From the NCBI RefSeq assembly GCF_017916325.1, contig NC_090170.1, positions 585,001-649,000 of the forward strand: DNA of 64,000 bases, given 5' to 3'. The DNA is from Leishmania martiniquensis. Its lineage: Eukaryota; Euglenozoa; Kinetoplastea; Trypanosomatida; Trypanosomatidae. Of the stretch, positions 31,574 to 40,961 are shown piece after piece. Within the stretch, counting starts at the first letter, position 1. Every line of letters begins with the position of its first letter. Under the pieces are notes generated by a model. That model had not been told where the DNA came from, searched no databases, and worked only from the letters and a program-made list of their open reading frames with translations. A program made the translations under genes and the position numbers.

Positions 31574-33340
31574 TTAGCGCTGCCGCATAAGTGCCTGCAG
31601 TTGACTAACGACGGCTGTGGAGTCGCCCTGCTCCCCGGTGATGTGGATGAATTGCCGTGGCCGCTGCTGCTGTTGACTGTCACCCCCTCGTTGATGTTCA
31701 TTACCACTAATGCTATTCCCCCTTTCCGAGGGCGCACTGCTGTGCACCAAGTTAGTGAACGCGGGTGAATGCTGCTGCTCCTGTGTTCTCATGCCCGTGG
31801 CCGATACCGATGGTGCGATGGGCCGCGTGCTGAAGGGCTCTAAAGGGGGCGCTGCCGAGCTGCTTGCCAGCGCTGTTTGGAAGAAAAGAGAAACGGAGCT
31901 GCTCGCTTGGGCGCTCTGGTGTTCGGCTTGTGGCCAACCAGTGGCTATCGTCGCTGATGAGCCACCGCTCATGTTCCGCGAGGTCGCGCCCGTCACGACA
32001 TTCGGTAACGACACTGCCGCCGCCTTCGCAGCCGATATGCTGTCTTGCCGCTGCTGGTCCATCATGTTGTCGTACATTGGGTCTCCGGTGTGAGTAAACC
32101 CAATGGCACCCTTGGCCCAATTCGCGCCGTCGTCAGAGGCGCCGCGGCGACGGTTACGCCTTTCGTTGCGGTGTCGCGGCAGCTTCTTCTGATGTAGACA
32201 AGCTTCGCGCTGCCGCTGCATCTTATCGAAGCGCTGACGCATCGCATCGCGTTCCTCTCTTCGCTGCTCCTCCGCCTGCGCCTCTTCGCGCGTCTTTGGC
32301 CACCGACTGCCGTGCAGCCGACAGCTGTTCTTGCGAGAGCAAGGTCGACCATCATCGGCATCGTGGCTAAAGGGGCACTGATCACCACGCGGACACTTCC
32401 CTCGAAGTTGCTCGCAGCAGAGGCGCGTCTTCCACAACTCGACCTCTTCCATATTCGAAGGGACCTCGTGGCTGCTGGAGGCGGATGCCCCTGCAACAGG
32501 TTCTGCTGACGCAGTCGCCAACGCGGACGCTGCCGCCGTTGACGCCGATACCTTCGACAGCCTCTGCTCACGCGTCTTCTCTCCACTAGGGTGATGCTCT
32601 TGCTGCTGCTGGGCCAGCTGCTGAAGCCGCCGCTCAGCGGCGAGAATGAGTGGGACGCCAGAGTCCAGAACCAGCACCTCCTTCAGCACTTCCATTGTCT
32701 GCAGTAGCCCCTCGTCGTGCACCTGCGCGACCGGATCCTTGAACGGGATGGGGCAAAGCGCAATGTCGGGATGGGAACATTTGTCTGGTGAATCGTCGAT
32801 GATGATGGTGTTCACGCTGTGAAAGCTCTGTGGATATCTGTCGAAGATGACCTGCAGATTTTTCTCTGTCCCATACGGGTTCTCCGCTGTTGGCTTCGGC
32901 ACGCACGCGTCGCGAAAGAGCGTGAAGAGGAGTAGGTCGCGGTATCTGCCAAAAACGTGGTCGATGATGGGATCCGAGGACCGCTGAAGGCCGCTGGTCC
33001 ACACTGCCACCACGAAGTTAGAGAAGACAAATTTAAGGAAGTCCACCACGTGCGGGCGCAGGACGAAGCTGCCTCGTCCTCGGGCGACAAGGACCCCGTT
33101 CAAGTCCAACACCAGCAGGAAGGCCCGCCGAAGTGCGGAGGTCGGTACGGTCACTTCATACCCGTTTCGCGTCTCGACCGTTGCCCGGTCTTGATCCTCG
33201 TCCATGTTGGCGACAACACCAATGGAGTAGCGCGCCTCGGTCACGCGGACACGCACATACTGATTGATCTCGAAGCGCTCTCGGCGCACGAAGTGTACAT
33301 CCTTCTCCCCAGAAGGAGCTAATGCTGAGGCACTGTTCAT
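31574..33340 (-). CDS. FCP1/NIF-like phosphatase-fold protein fused to a CCCH zinc finger (588 aa)
   Basis: An N-terminal about 70-residue segment precedes an FCP/SCP-like (NIF) HAD domain at about 73-225. Motif I reads LVLDLNGVLV (77-86) with nucleophile D79, but Asn81 where active members have the general acid/base Asp. Motif II is WTSG (114-117) and motif III is IDDSPDK (181-187). A CCCH zinc finger follows, C308-x7-C316-x5-C322-x3-H326, then a partial C334-x5-C340-x2-H343 knuckle. The C-terminal 200 residues are Ser/Gln-rich and disordered. CCCH fingers bind RNA, so I infer an RNA-associated protein, with phosphatase activity doubtful. The ATG at 33340 is the first in frame. Confidence 0.88.
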   Translation of the reverse strand: MNSASALAPSGEKDVHFVRRERFEINQYVRVRVTEARYSIGVVANMDEDQDRATVETRNGYEVTVPTSALRRAFLLVLDLNGVLVARGRGSFVLRPHVVDFLKFVFSNFVVAVWTSGLQRSSDPIIDHVFGRYRDLLLFTLFRDACVPKPTAENPYGTEKNLQVIFDRYPQSFHSVNTIIIDDSPDKCSHPDIALCPIPFKDPVAQVHDEGLLQTMEVLKEVLVLDSGVPLILAAERRLQQLAQQQQEHHPSGEKTREQRLSKVSASTAAASALATASAEPVAGASASSSHEVPSNMEEVELWKTRLCCEQLRGKCPRGDQCPFSHDADDGRPCSRKNSCRLHGSRWPKTREEAQAEEQRREERDAMRQRFDKMQRQREACLHQKKLPRHRNERRNRRRGASDDGANWAKGAIGFTHTGDPMYDNMMDQQRQDSISAAKAAAVSLPNVVTGATSRNMSGGSSATIATGWPQAEHQSAQASSSVSLFFQTALASSSAAPPLEPFSTRPIAPSVSATGMRTQEQQHSPAFTNLVHSSAPSERGNSISGNEHQRGGDSQQQQRPRQFIHITGEQGDSTAVVSQLQALMRQR

Positions 33341-33799
33341 TTCTTTCAGCAGAAATTAACACATACACACACACACATGCACGTACACGGAAAGCAGTAA
33401 TGCACTTTAGATTCGGTGTGCACATGTGCGTGCGCAGCGAATGATGACGAGGATGTGTTGGAGGAGAGAGAGAGGAGGGGGATGGGTGAGACGATCGAAG
33501 AAAATGCCGCCCGCGTCTTTAGCATCCACGTGCCCTTCCTGCCGCTCGATATGCCTGAGTTAGTTCTCTAAGCCCAGCCTTTGAGGGTGGGGGGCCAGTA
33601 CTCGCGCTTTGTGCCGGGAAGCCACGAAGCCTGCAGCTCGCCCTCGTGCCCAGCGGCAGACAGTTTGGCGTTGACAGAGGGACCTGGGGCGGTGCTGTGC
33701 AGACGCCTTAACGCATATACGCATCCGCTCACCTGCTTGTGGCAGAAGAGCCCGCTTGTCGAGAGGAGAAAAAAAACATATTCTTAAGCGCTACCACAC
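33341..33799 (-). other. Intergenic: leader region of the FCP-like/CCCH gene
   Basis: A CA repeat at 33362-33376 and purine-rich plus-strand sequence. No gene seen. Confidence 0.5.
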
Positions 33800-34240
33800 A
33801 GCGTGCGCTAAACTTCTCCATGCCTGACACAGGCACAGGCCTCACCGCCTCATGGTGCGAGGCGGCCGTCGGCGCGCGTTGAAGCGCTGCGATGACTCCG
33901 TCCATCCGGGCACGGCCCCCCGCCTCGAACCCTAACCGCCCCTGCCTCCCACGCCGAGCGGGCTCTGTGAGGGCACGCCGAGGCACCCTCGAGCCACGCT
34001 GGCCCTCTGCCTCTCACACGACACGCGCAAGTTTGTTCACGGTCGCAGGTCGCTCTGCGCGCAACGCCGTCCCAGACCTGGCCGCCGGCAGTCGCAGGGG
34101 TGCATCGCACGGGCCTCCCCCTACTTGATGTGCACTGGACCCCCCCTCCCCCCCAACACACGCACACCCCACCCTCACATACTGAGTACTGAGCCTCCTG
34201 AGGTGCCACCACGCACAATTAAGTGTGTGCGCGTGTGTGT
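33800..34240 (-). mobile_element. SIDER-like retroposon, copy D (minus orientation)
   Basis: About 440 bp, nearly identical to copy C except at the ends; it lacks the outermost roughly 50 bases on the left. It lies in the 3'UTR of the gene ending at 35414, sense orientation. Confidence 0.85.
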
Positions 34241-35413
34241 CCCCTCTGCTTCTTTTTTTTTCAGGGGGCGGGTCAAGGGGGTGGGGGAAGTGGACGTGCG
34301 GAAGAAAATGGCTCGAATTTTAGAGGATCAAAGACAAGCACAGGCACGGGAACATGTGCATCGGCATTGGCCCGCGGCTTTGCAGCACCCTTCCCTTCCT
34401 CTTGCCGGTATGAGAAAAAAAGGCACGAGGAGGAGGAGCGTGTGTGTGTGTGTATGGGGTGGGGTGGGTGGGTGGGGGGGGAAGGGCGCGAAAACTAACG
34501 TTGGGAGGCTACACCAGCAGGGATAAAGTGCGTACTATACAAGCGAACAGATGCGCGCCTATGCAGCGCTTGCGCACGCAGGAGATCGCGGAGCTGCCTG
34601 CCCGTTCGGCTTACTGTTTCACCGGGTTGGGACGCACCGAGGCGGTCGAACGGGCGGGACTAACTCTGGAAGAACGGACAGTGAGCATAACGGGGGAGAG
34701 AGAATCGTAAAGCTGATGAACTTTTTCTTTACCTTTTACCTCAAGGAAATGGAAACACGAAGGAACACGGACAGGTTGGGCGAAGGGTGGCACGCCTCTG
34801 CTGGATGGAGAAAAAAAAATAGGAGACGAGCCGACGGAGAGACCAATTCTTGGTCAACCGCATTCGTAGTCTAAGGCGCGCCGCCAAGGCATCGAGGCAT
34901 GCCTGTGTCTCTGGTAGAGCGAAGGCCCCGTTCCTGTACGTACGTGTGACCAAGTCCGCCCTTTCTTCGTGCGCTTTCCCTTCCCACTTGACTGTGTGAA
35001 TAAGAGTCTGACTCAGAGACGTGCGCGTGTGGGCGAGGCAGCGGCCGGGGTAGAAAGAGAAGGGGGAAGCCAACGGATGTATACACGGTCGACGCGAAGC
35101 TGAGCCCAGCGCATGCGAATCTGTCGACCCGCGCTTGGGAATGGCCCAGCAACACGGGAGGGATGAACGAAGGGAAAGATGAGGCGCATAGAAGCACCAG
35201 AGGACGAGTTATGTGTAGTGGCTGTGGCTGCATCCATGCGCATTAGGAGCACAGTGTTCGCTTTAGGTGCACCGTATCCGAGCCATCTGCCAACTTCAGG
35301 GCACAGCGACGTCTTCTTCACACCATGCTGACCCCCTCCCTCTCCTTTCGGCTGTCCCTCCGCGTCTCCCTCTCCTCTCCCCTCCTCTCCTCCACCGCAG
35401 CAGCAGCTGTGCG
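34241..35413 (-). other. Intergenic: 3'UTR of the thioredoxin-like membrane protein gene
   Basis: No gene seen. It contains a G-run cluster at 34456-34481 and A-rich stretches on the plus strand. Confidence 0.5.
34456..34481 (+). other. G-quadruplex-type G-run cluster
   Basis: GGGG-T-GGGG-T-GGG-T-GGG-T-G(8) on the plus (template) strand, preceded by a TG repeat. Confidence 0.75.
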
Positions 35414-37609
35414 TTACCAGTAGGTCACCTGCTCGGCGCGGTTCCACCACAGCTGAGTAGCGCACATCAGCAGAAAAAGTACAGGGACGACGGGACGTTC
35501 CACCTCATACCAGATGCAATCCCAAAGCGCGGCAGCGACGCCCATCAAGGACGACGACAGCCATGAGGAGGAGGCGGCAGCGGTGGACCACCTGCTGGGA
35601 CGATGTCTCTGACTCCTACTTACGGAGAGACTCACGTCGCCAAAGTGCGACCTAGTGTAGGAGGACACCAGCTCCGTGGCCAAGTCATGGAATGTAATGA
35701 CCTTCTGGTACTCAGGATCTGCTTCCGGGTTCAGTGCTGGGGGCGATGACGCGGTCGCTGCGCCGGTGCCGTTACGTGCACGCCCTTGCCCCTCACGCTG
35801 ACGAAGCTCCAGCCGCTCTCGGACTTCTTGGTTCTTCTTCAGGATGCGCTTCAGTTGCGACTTGCCCATAAACGAGAATTGCACCACCCCGTGCTCCACG
35901 AGTTCGGCGAACATGCCTGTCAGCACCTCCTCCACACTCGTCGCATCTGAAATTTGGCGGAGAGGAATTCGGATTGGTGTAAACTGGTCCCGCGGCAGCA
36001 CCTCGCGCTCGATACCGTGCCGTCGCGACCGGTATTTGGACTGGAGACTGTAAAAGCGCGCGCCGTCCGCTCCATCATCGTCATCGTAGTCGTCAACGGC
36101 ACCGTCGGCGCTGCCGCGCGAGAAGAAGAAGCCGTTCGTGTCGGCTGCCCGCAACACTGCCTCTCGCGCGTACACCAGCCGTGCGTATATGTCTATTGAT
36201 GGAACCAGATCGAACATGCTCGTGTGTGTGGTGCGCAGAAAGAGCGTAAGCGGACTGCAACTCACCATGCTAACATGTGGGCGATTGCATAGACTTTTGA
36301 AAAGGCTGGGAAGCAGGTCAAAGGCGCGGCCGTACACCTCGCAGCTTGCGCAACTGGGGCTGGTGTGATACACGATGGCCGCGGGCAACACGCGATGAAG
36401 GGGTCGCTGCCGTATACCTCCGCTGCCGCGCGACGGCGGTTCGGGGCGGTTGTGGAGGAAGGGGGAGAGGACGCGGCTGAGCATTGGGGGTCCAGTAAGG
36501 TCGGTCACCTTAATGAACGGCAGAAAGGGCTGCGACAATGATTGCGATGGCCTCTTTGACCCTCCCGAAGCGGTGATATTTGCTGCGCTCGCGGAAGCCT
36601 CCTCATCTTTATCTGCCGTGTCGTGGTGCTCCTGCTCGGCCTCACGCGTGGCGCTGTCCCACATGTGCTGCACGGTGCGCAGTAGGCCGGCAAGATCCTG
36701 CTGGAAGGAGCTCGAAGGGCTGGCCGTCAGATCGTACGCACGCACAATGACAGAGGGGACCAAGTTCTTCCTGTAATATGCCATCGCCCTCGCAAATGTG
36801 GCATAGCTGACGATGAGGTGCGGCGACGCTTCAAGGGTGCGATTTGCGTGCCTCCGGTACTCGTTGAGGACGCACTGTTGCACGCAGGCAGGGTTCATCT
36901 CGCACTCTCGGTCTACGCGCTCCATCCCCGGGCCGTCAGCCATGATCGGCAGTGGACCATCACCGTGCGGGGGCAGGAGGTCTGCTGTGAGGTTGAGGTC
37001 GAGAATGTCGGCAACAGCACTCAAGACGTCACCGTACTGAGGCGGGTGCATGCCGATAGTGTGGCTGACGCGCACGAAACGCCGGATCTCTGTCTCGAGT
37101 GCGATGAACTCTGCTGCGTTGTCATAATAAACGTGCTCCTCGCGGATGCCTCGAGCGCGGCGCCACAGTTCTGAGAGCAAGGTGGCGTCCGACTCACGAG
37201 CCTCGCGTGAGAGCCGTATGTCGTCGAGAACGGTGCTGGATCCGAAGAACGGACATTTGGTCAGGCGGTCGAGCCGCGACCACATGCCCATCGCGGCGGC
37301 TACATAGAAGAAGAGGGGGAGGGCTGGGCAAGATGGGTGCTCTTCATCAATGTACTGCTGCGCTGCCAACGCATATGTCTCTGGGAAGAGATCGAGGCCC
37401 CTTTCAGTTAATGTAACAGCGCCCGCTGGTGCGGAGGCGCGATGTGCGGTGACACCGCATCGCGTAGATGTGCAGAGCAGAAAAAAGTAAACCAGAAGTA
37501 GGGTAGTGCGCGGGACGCTTTCACGGGGGCAGGCGTAGGACACTACCCGGGCAGAAGCGTGGCGATAGTGACGTCGTCCACCAGGCATCATGCACGGTCC
37601 CAGCGGCAT
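35414..37609 (-). CDS. Membrane protein with thioredoxin-like CxxC segment (731 aa)
   Basis: It starts at the ATG at 37609; internal Mets at residues 7 and 8 are alternatives. A hydrophobic stretch at 35-46 (TTLLLVYFFLLC) is a signal peptide or anchor, and about 705-722 (VVPVLFLLMCATQLWW) is a C-terminal transmembrane helix. Residues about 408-480 look like part of a thioredoxin fold: a strand AAIVYHTSPS, CASC at 420-423, a helix, and VPSI (469-472) in the position of the cis-proline loop. That would fit a membrane-bound disulfide oxidoreductase of the secretory pathway, but the low sequence match makes this inference. Acidic low-complexity inserts (DDYDDDDGADGA) interrupt the domain. The N-terminal 300 residues are helical and cysteine-containing, of unknown type. 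Confidence 0.87.
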   Translation of the reverse strand: MPLGPCMMPGGRRHYRHASARVVSYACPRESVPRTTLLLVYFFLLCTSTRCGVTAHRASAPAGAVTLTERGLDLFPETYALAAQQYIDEEHPSCPALPLFFYVAAAMGMWSRLDRLTKCPFFGSSTVLDDIRLSREARESDATLLSELWRRARGIREEHVYYDNAAEFIALETEIRRFVRVSHTIGMHPPQYGDVLSAVADILDLNLTADLLPPHGDGPLPIMADGPGMERVDRECEMNPACVQQCVLNEYRRHANRTLEASPHLIVSYATFARAMAYYRKNLVPSVIVRAYDLTASPSSSFQQDLAGLLRTVQHMWDSATREAEQEHHDTADKDEEASASAANITASGGSKRPSQSLSQPFLPFIKVTDLTGPPMLSRVLSPFLHNRPEPPSRGSGGIRQRPLHRVLPAAIVYHTSPSCASCEVYGRAFDLLPSLFKSLCNRPHVSMVSCSPLTLFLRTTHTSMFDLVPSIDIYARLVYAREAVLRAADTNGFFFSRGSADGAVDDYDDDDGADGARFYSLQSKYRSRRHGIEREVLPRDQFTPIRIPLRQISDATSVEEVLTGMFAELVEHGVVQFSFMGKSQLKRILKKNQEVRERLELRQREGQGRARNGTGAATASSPPALNPEADPEYQKVITFHDLATELVSSYTRSHFGDVSLSVSRSQRHRPSRWSTAAASSSWLSSSLMGVAAALWDCIWYEVERPVVPVLFLLMCATQLWWNRAEQVTYW

Positions 37610-38396
37610 CGCACAAGACTCGCTCTCCCACTTCGCCCTCCCCCGTCGTCACCACCCTCCCGTTCAGCTCTCTGCCTTCGGGGTGCTTTGCCGCAGGTTG
37701 GAGGAGTAGAGGAGGAGGGCACAGGGCACCTGCACACACACACACACACACAGTCCACCAAACACGAGCAATCAAGTCCGCTCGTGTTTGCTCTGAGGGC
37801 GTGTCGCGTCTTCCTCGAGAGCGAAAGACAAAAGGAAAAACTCACGTGAGCCAAACGTGCTGGAGGGGCTGCGGGCGCCAGTGGTGCTTCCACTGCGCAA
37901 CTTCCGCCACACCAACGCACCGTTCGTTGAATGTGTTCGAAAGAAAAAAAAGCAAAGATGGTGAAGAGGGGCAAGTTCAGGTGAGAAGAGGGAGAGTGAG
38001 AGAAGAGGTATGGGCCCGTGTGTGGACAGGCGGTGGCGAGGGGCGGGACCTCCATGTACGGAGAAACGCACATGAGCGTCTGGCGAGGTGGCTCGTCTCT
38101 TGCAGAGAAGAAGCGGGGAAGGGGCGGGGAGGAAGGGAAGCCCTCCCCCTCTCCCTTCCCCTGTCCTTCAGCGCACAGTACTGCCTTCGCTTGCTTTTGT
38201 ATGCCCTCTCATTCTCATCATCGCCGCCGAGGCGGCGCAGGGCCTTCTTTCGGTATGGCCGCTGCTGTTCTGCTTCTCTAGACAGTCTGCAGCCTGGTGC
38301 CCGCTTGGCTGTGTAGACGTTCGCACACACCGGTCCAGGAACGCACACGCACAAATAAACACGGGTGAACACTTTAAGTTTGATTTCTCGCGACAG
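37610..38396 (-). other. Intergenic spacer
   Basis: A CA repeat at 37733-37751 lies upstream of the 731-aa gene. No gene seen. Confidence 0.5.
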
Positions 38397-39518
38397 TCAG
38401 CATTTTCGGAACACACATATGGTCAACGAAGGCGGCTCACCGCACGACGGCGCGCCGGCAGCAGACGTGGCGCCAAAGTAGCCAAGCGCGAAGAGATCCT
38501 GCAGAAGGCGCGTACGCCCCATCTCGGTGGCAATATGACGCCCGCGATAGAGGTGCACCCACCCATGGCGGTCGTCCAATGCGACGGCCGCCTCATCCTG
38601 CGCGCACTTGATGAGACAGTCAACGAAGAGGGCCGGGCTGGAGCTGCCCGGACTGGTGGCACTCTCCTTCAGCCCAGCCGAACACGTCGGGATAGAACGA
38701 CAGCGCGAAATCTGCGTTGCTTCGTAGGAGTAGCCGTCCGTGAAGACGCTGTCGGCGATATCGGATGCGACAGCGGTACTCAACGCTTCCTCATTATGGC
38801 CGAGAAGGGCAGTAGACTCTGCAGAGAAGCTGGATGCCGTAGCTGCGTCCGCTGCCGTGCGTGAGCCGAAGGTGAAGGATGCATTTCTGCTCGGGGCCGC
38901 CGTCGACTTCGCTGCGCTGCTCCTGCGCGTCGCAGTGGATGAGCTGACTCGGCACCTCACGGTTTCCTGCACCTCGAGACCCGTCTGCTTCCCATCGGCG
39001 CCGTCGTCTAACGCCTTGCGGCAGCGCCATGTGTATGCAAATGTTGGCTGGATGAGGAAGGAGCACCGACGACCGCTGTCGCCACGCACGACTAAGACTC
39101 GGATGGTGCCGAGGGTGAGAGTCATATCGACCTCCTCGCGAGAGCTCCGCGCTGACGGACGCGGTAGCAGCAGGAGCGACGATGACTGTGTGAAGGGGAA
39201 GGCAGCGGGTGAGCTGACGGGGTGCTCCACCTTTGTGGCGATGCTGCCTCCGTGACCTCTCATCGATGACGATGACGCGGCTGACGGCACTCGCCCGCAT
39301 CCGTCTACCAGTGCCCTCTCCGCGTCTGCGCGTGCATCATCGACGGCTGTATAGGTGTGGCCGACACTGACCTTGAATGGCCATCCATCAACACGGGAGT
39401 GCCGATGACGGTGCTGATCATCATATTGCTGCTGCATGGAGAGCTGGTGCTCCTCTCGTCGGCGCTTCAGGCATTCTGAAGGGGAGGAGGACATGTTGTC
39501 CTGCGCTTGCGGCTGCAT
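38397..39518 (-). CDS. Protein of unknown function (373 aa)
   Basis: An intact frame from the ATG at 39518 (a second ATG at residue 9). It is Ser/Ala/Arg-rich with His/Gln-rich low complexity at 25-42. More ordered segments lie at about 130-175 (LTLGTIRVLVVRGDSGRR, then FLIQPTFAYTWRCRKAL) and at the C-terminus (about 300-373), where ALFVDCLIKCAQDEAAVAL and LYRGRHIATEMGRTRLLQDL look like a small folded domain. No transmembrane segment or catalytic motif is seen. The long frame and position in the array support a real gene; I do not recognise the family. Confidence 0.75.
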   Translation of the reverse strand: MQPQAQDNMSSSPSECLKRRREEHQLSMQQQYDDQHRHRHSRVDGWPFKVSVGHTYTAVDDARADAERALVDGCGRVPSAASSSSMRGHGGSIATKVEHPVSSPAAFPFTQSSSLLLLPRPSARSSREEVDMTLTLGTIRVLVVRGDSGRRCSFLIQPTFAYTWRCRKALDDGADGKQTGLEVQETVRCRVSSSTATRRSSAAKSTAAPSRNASFTFGSRTAADAATASSFSAESTALLGHNEEALSTAVASDIADSVFTDGYSYEATQISRCRSIPTCSAGLKESATSPGSSSPALFVDCLIKCAQDEAAVALDDRHGWVHLYRGRHIATEMGRTRLLQDLFALGYFGATSAAGAPSCGEPPSLTICVFRKC

Positions 39519-40474
39519 GTGTTTCGATTACCTTTTTTTTCGCTCTTCCTGACGCGTGTGCGCGTGTGGAGCAGAGTGGATCCCCACGCAAAGAGAAGGG
39601 ATGTGGCGGACAGGGGTGCTCCTGTCGAGGCAAAGTCGGTGGGCTGACAGACCGATCCACAGCGCAAGGCAGTACATAAAAAAAGCCCGTAATGGAGAGG
39701 AAATGGAATGGGGAGGGTGTACGATTAGAAGTGGCCGCCACATGTCGAAAAGAGAATGTGTTCACTCCAGAGCCACGCTGCAACGGCGCCTGGCGATGAT
39801 TCTGTCTGTCTGCGTGTGTGGTTGTGTGCGACGGGCGGGGCGTGGGCGCAAGTACCCACACACATATATATACATATATATATATATATATGCGTTAATT
39901 TTTTCCTCCCCGTGAGTGCGAGATCAGAGGGAGAGGGCGCGGGCGCGAGCTGCGGGAAAACTGATAATAAGGAAACGATAGAGTGGAGCAGGTTCTAGCT
40001 CAACTTTCTCACGTGTGATGGCCGTGGCCGCGAACGTGTCGATCGTCGCCGGGCAGGGGAATCCGAATTCTGTATTGCGCTTCATAGAGCCTCTTCTACA
40101 TCCTTTTCATGACATCTGCGAGGGTGTGAAGCCCCTTCTTCCCTCTCCACCCTCTCTTACTTCGTGGGAGGGGGGAAAGGGGGCTGGCTGGGGCGCGACT
40201 CACCAGAATTTACCGGCAATTCCGTACATTCCTCTAGCAGCCTCGAGAGCACACGCACACACATACACACAGACGAAGAGAAGGAAACGCGGGCTGGAAA
40301 AGAGCGCTCCCACGCACATGTCGTGACCGGAAGCTGCCCGCCACAAACAGCAGAGAACGCTCACGAGAAGGGCAACAGACAGCGAGGCTGTGAGGGAGAG
40401 AGACAGCGGTTCTCCCTTTCACTGAAACTGCCCACTGACAGCTGGAGAGAGCATCAACGGGGGGCTCTCCTTGA
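39519..40474 (-). other. Intergenic spacer with TA microsatellite
   Basis: It contains a TA/CA microsatellite at 39864-39891. No gene seen. Confidence 0.5.
39864..39891. repeat. (TA)n microsatellite
   Basis: TATATATAC followed by about nine TA units; AT-rich island about 350 bases upstream of the 373-aa gene start. Confidence 0.9.
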
Positions 40475-40961
40475 CCGGGCCTGTCAGGGGCTCCATCGCT
40501 TCATGACGCGAAGCGGCCATACGCAGGCCGCACAGGGGCGTATACTTTGCCATCCACACAAGGCCCCTGCCTCAGAATCTGCCCACCTTCCGCCTCGCAG
40601 AATGCTTCACAGCAGCGCCCATCAAATTGGCCACCATGTCGTTCAGCCCCCTAAGGGCGGCTCAGTCTCCCCACACCGAGGGGGCTCTGTGAGGGCACGC
40701 CGAGGCACCCTCGAGCCACGCTGGCCCTCTGCCTCTCACACGACACGCGCAAGTTTGTTCACGGTCGCAGGTCGCTCCGCGCGCAACGCCGTCCCAGACC
40801 TGGCCGCCGGCAGTCGCAGGGGTGCATCGTACGGGCCTCCCCCTACTTGATGTGCACTGGACCCCCCCTCCCCCCAACACACGCACACCCCACCCTCACA
40901 TACTGAGTACTGAGCCTCCTGAGGTGCCACCACGCACAATGAAGTGTGTGCGCGTGTGTGT
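40475..40961 (-). mobile_element. SIDER-like retroposon, copy E (minus orientation, chimeric)
   Basis: The right part (about 40675-40961) is nearly identical to copies B, C and D, while the left part (about 40475-40665) is only recognisably similar: GCTTCATGACGCGAAGCGGCC against GCCTCATGGTGCGAGGCGGCC of the others. It lies in the 3'UTR of the Rieske gene. Confidence 0.75.

Noticed and set aside
40164..40850. 228-codon plus-strand open frame
   Set aside because: It crosses SIDER copy E, and the same peptide tail appears wherever the repeat occurs on that strand. It is a repeat shadow.
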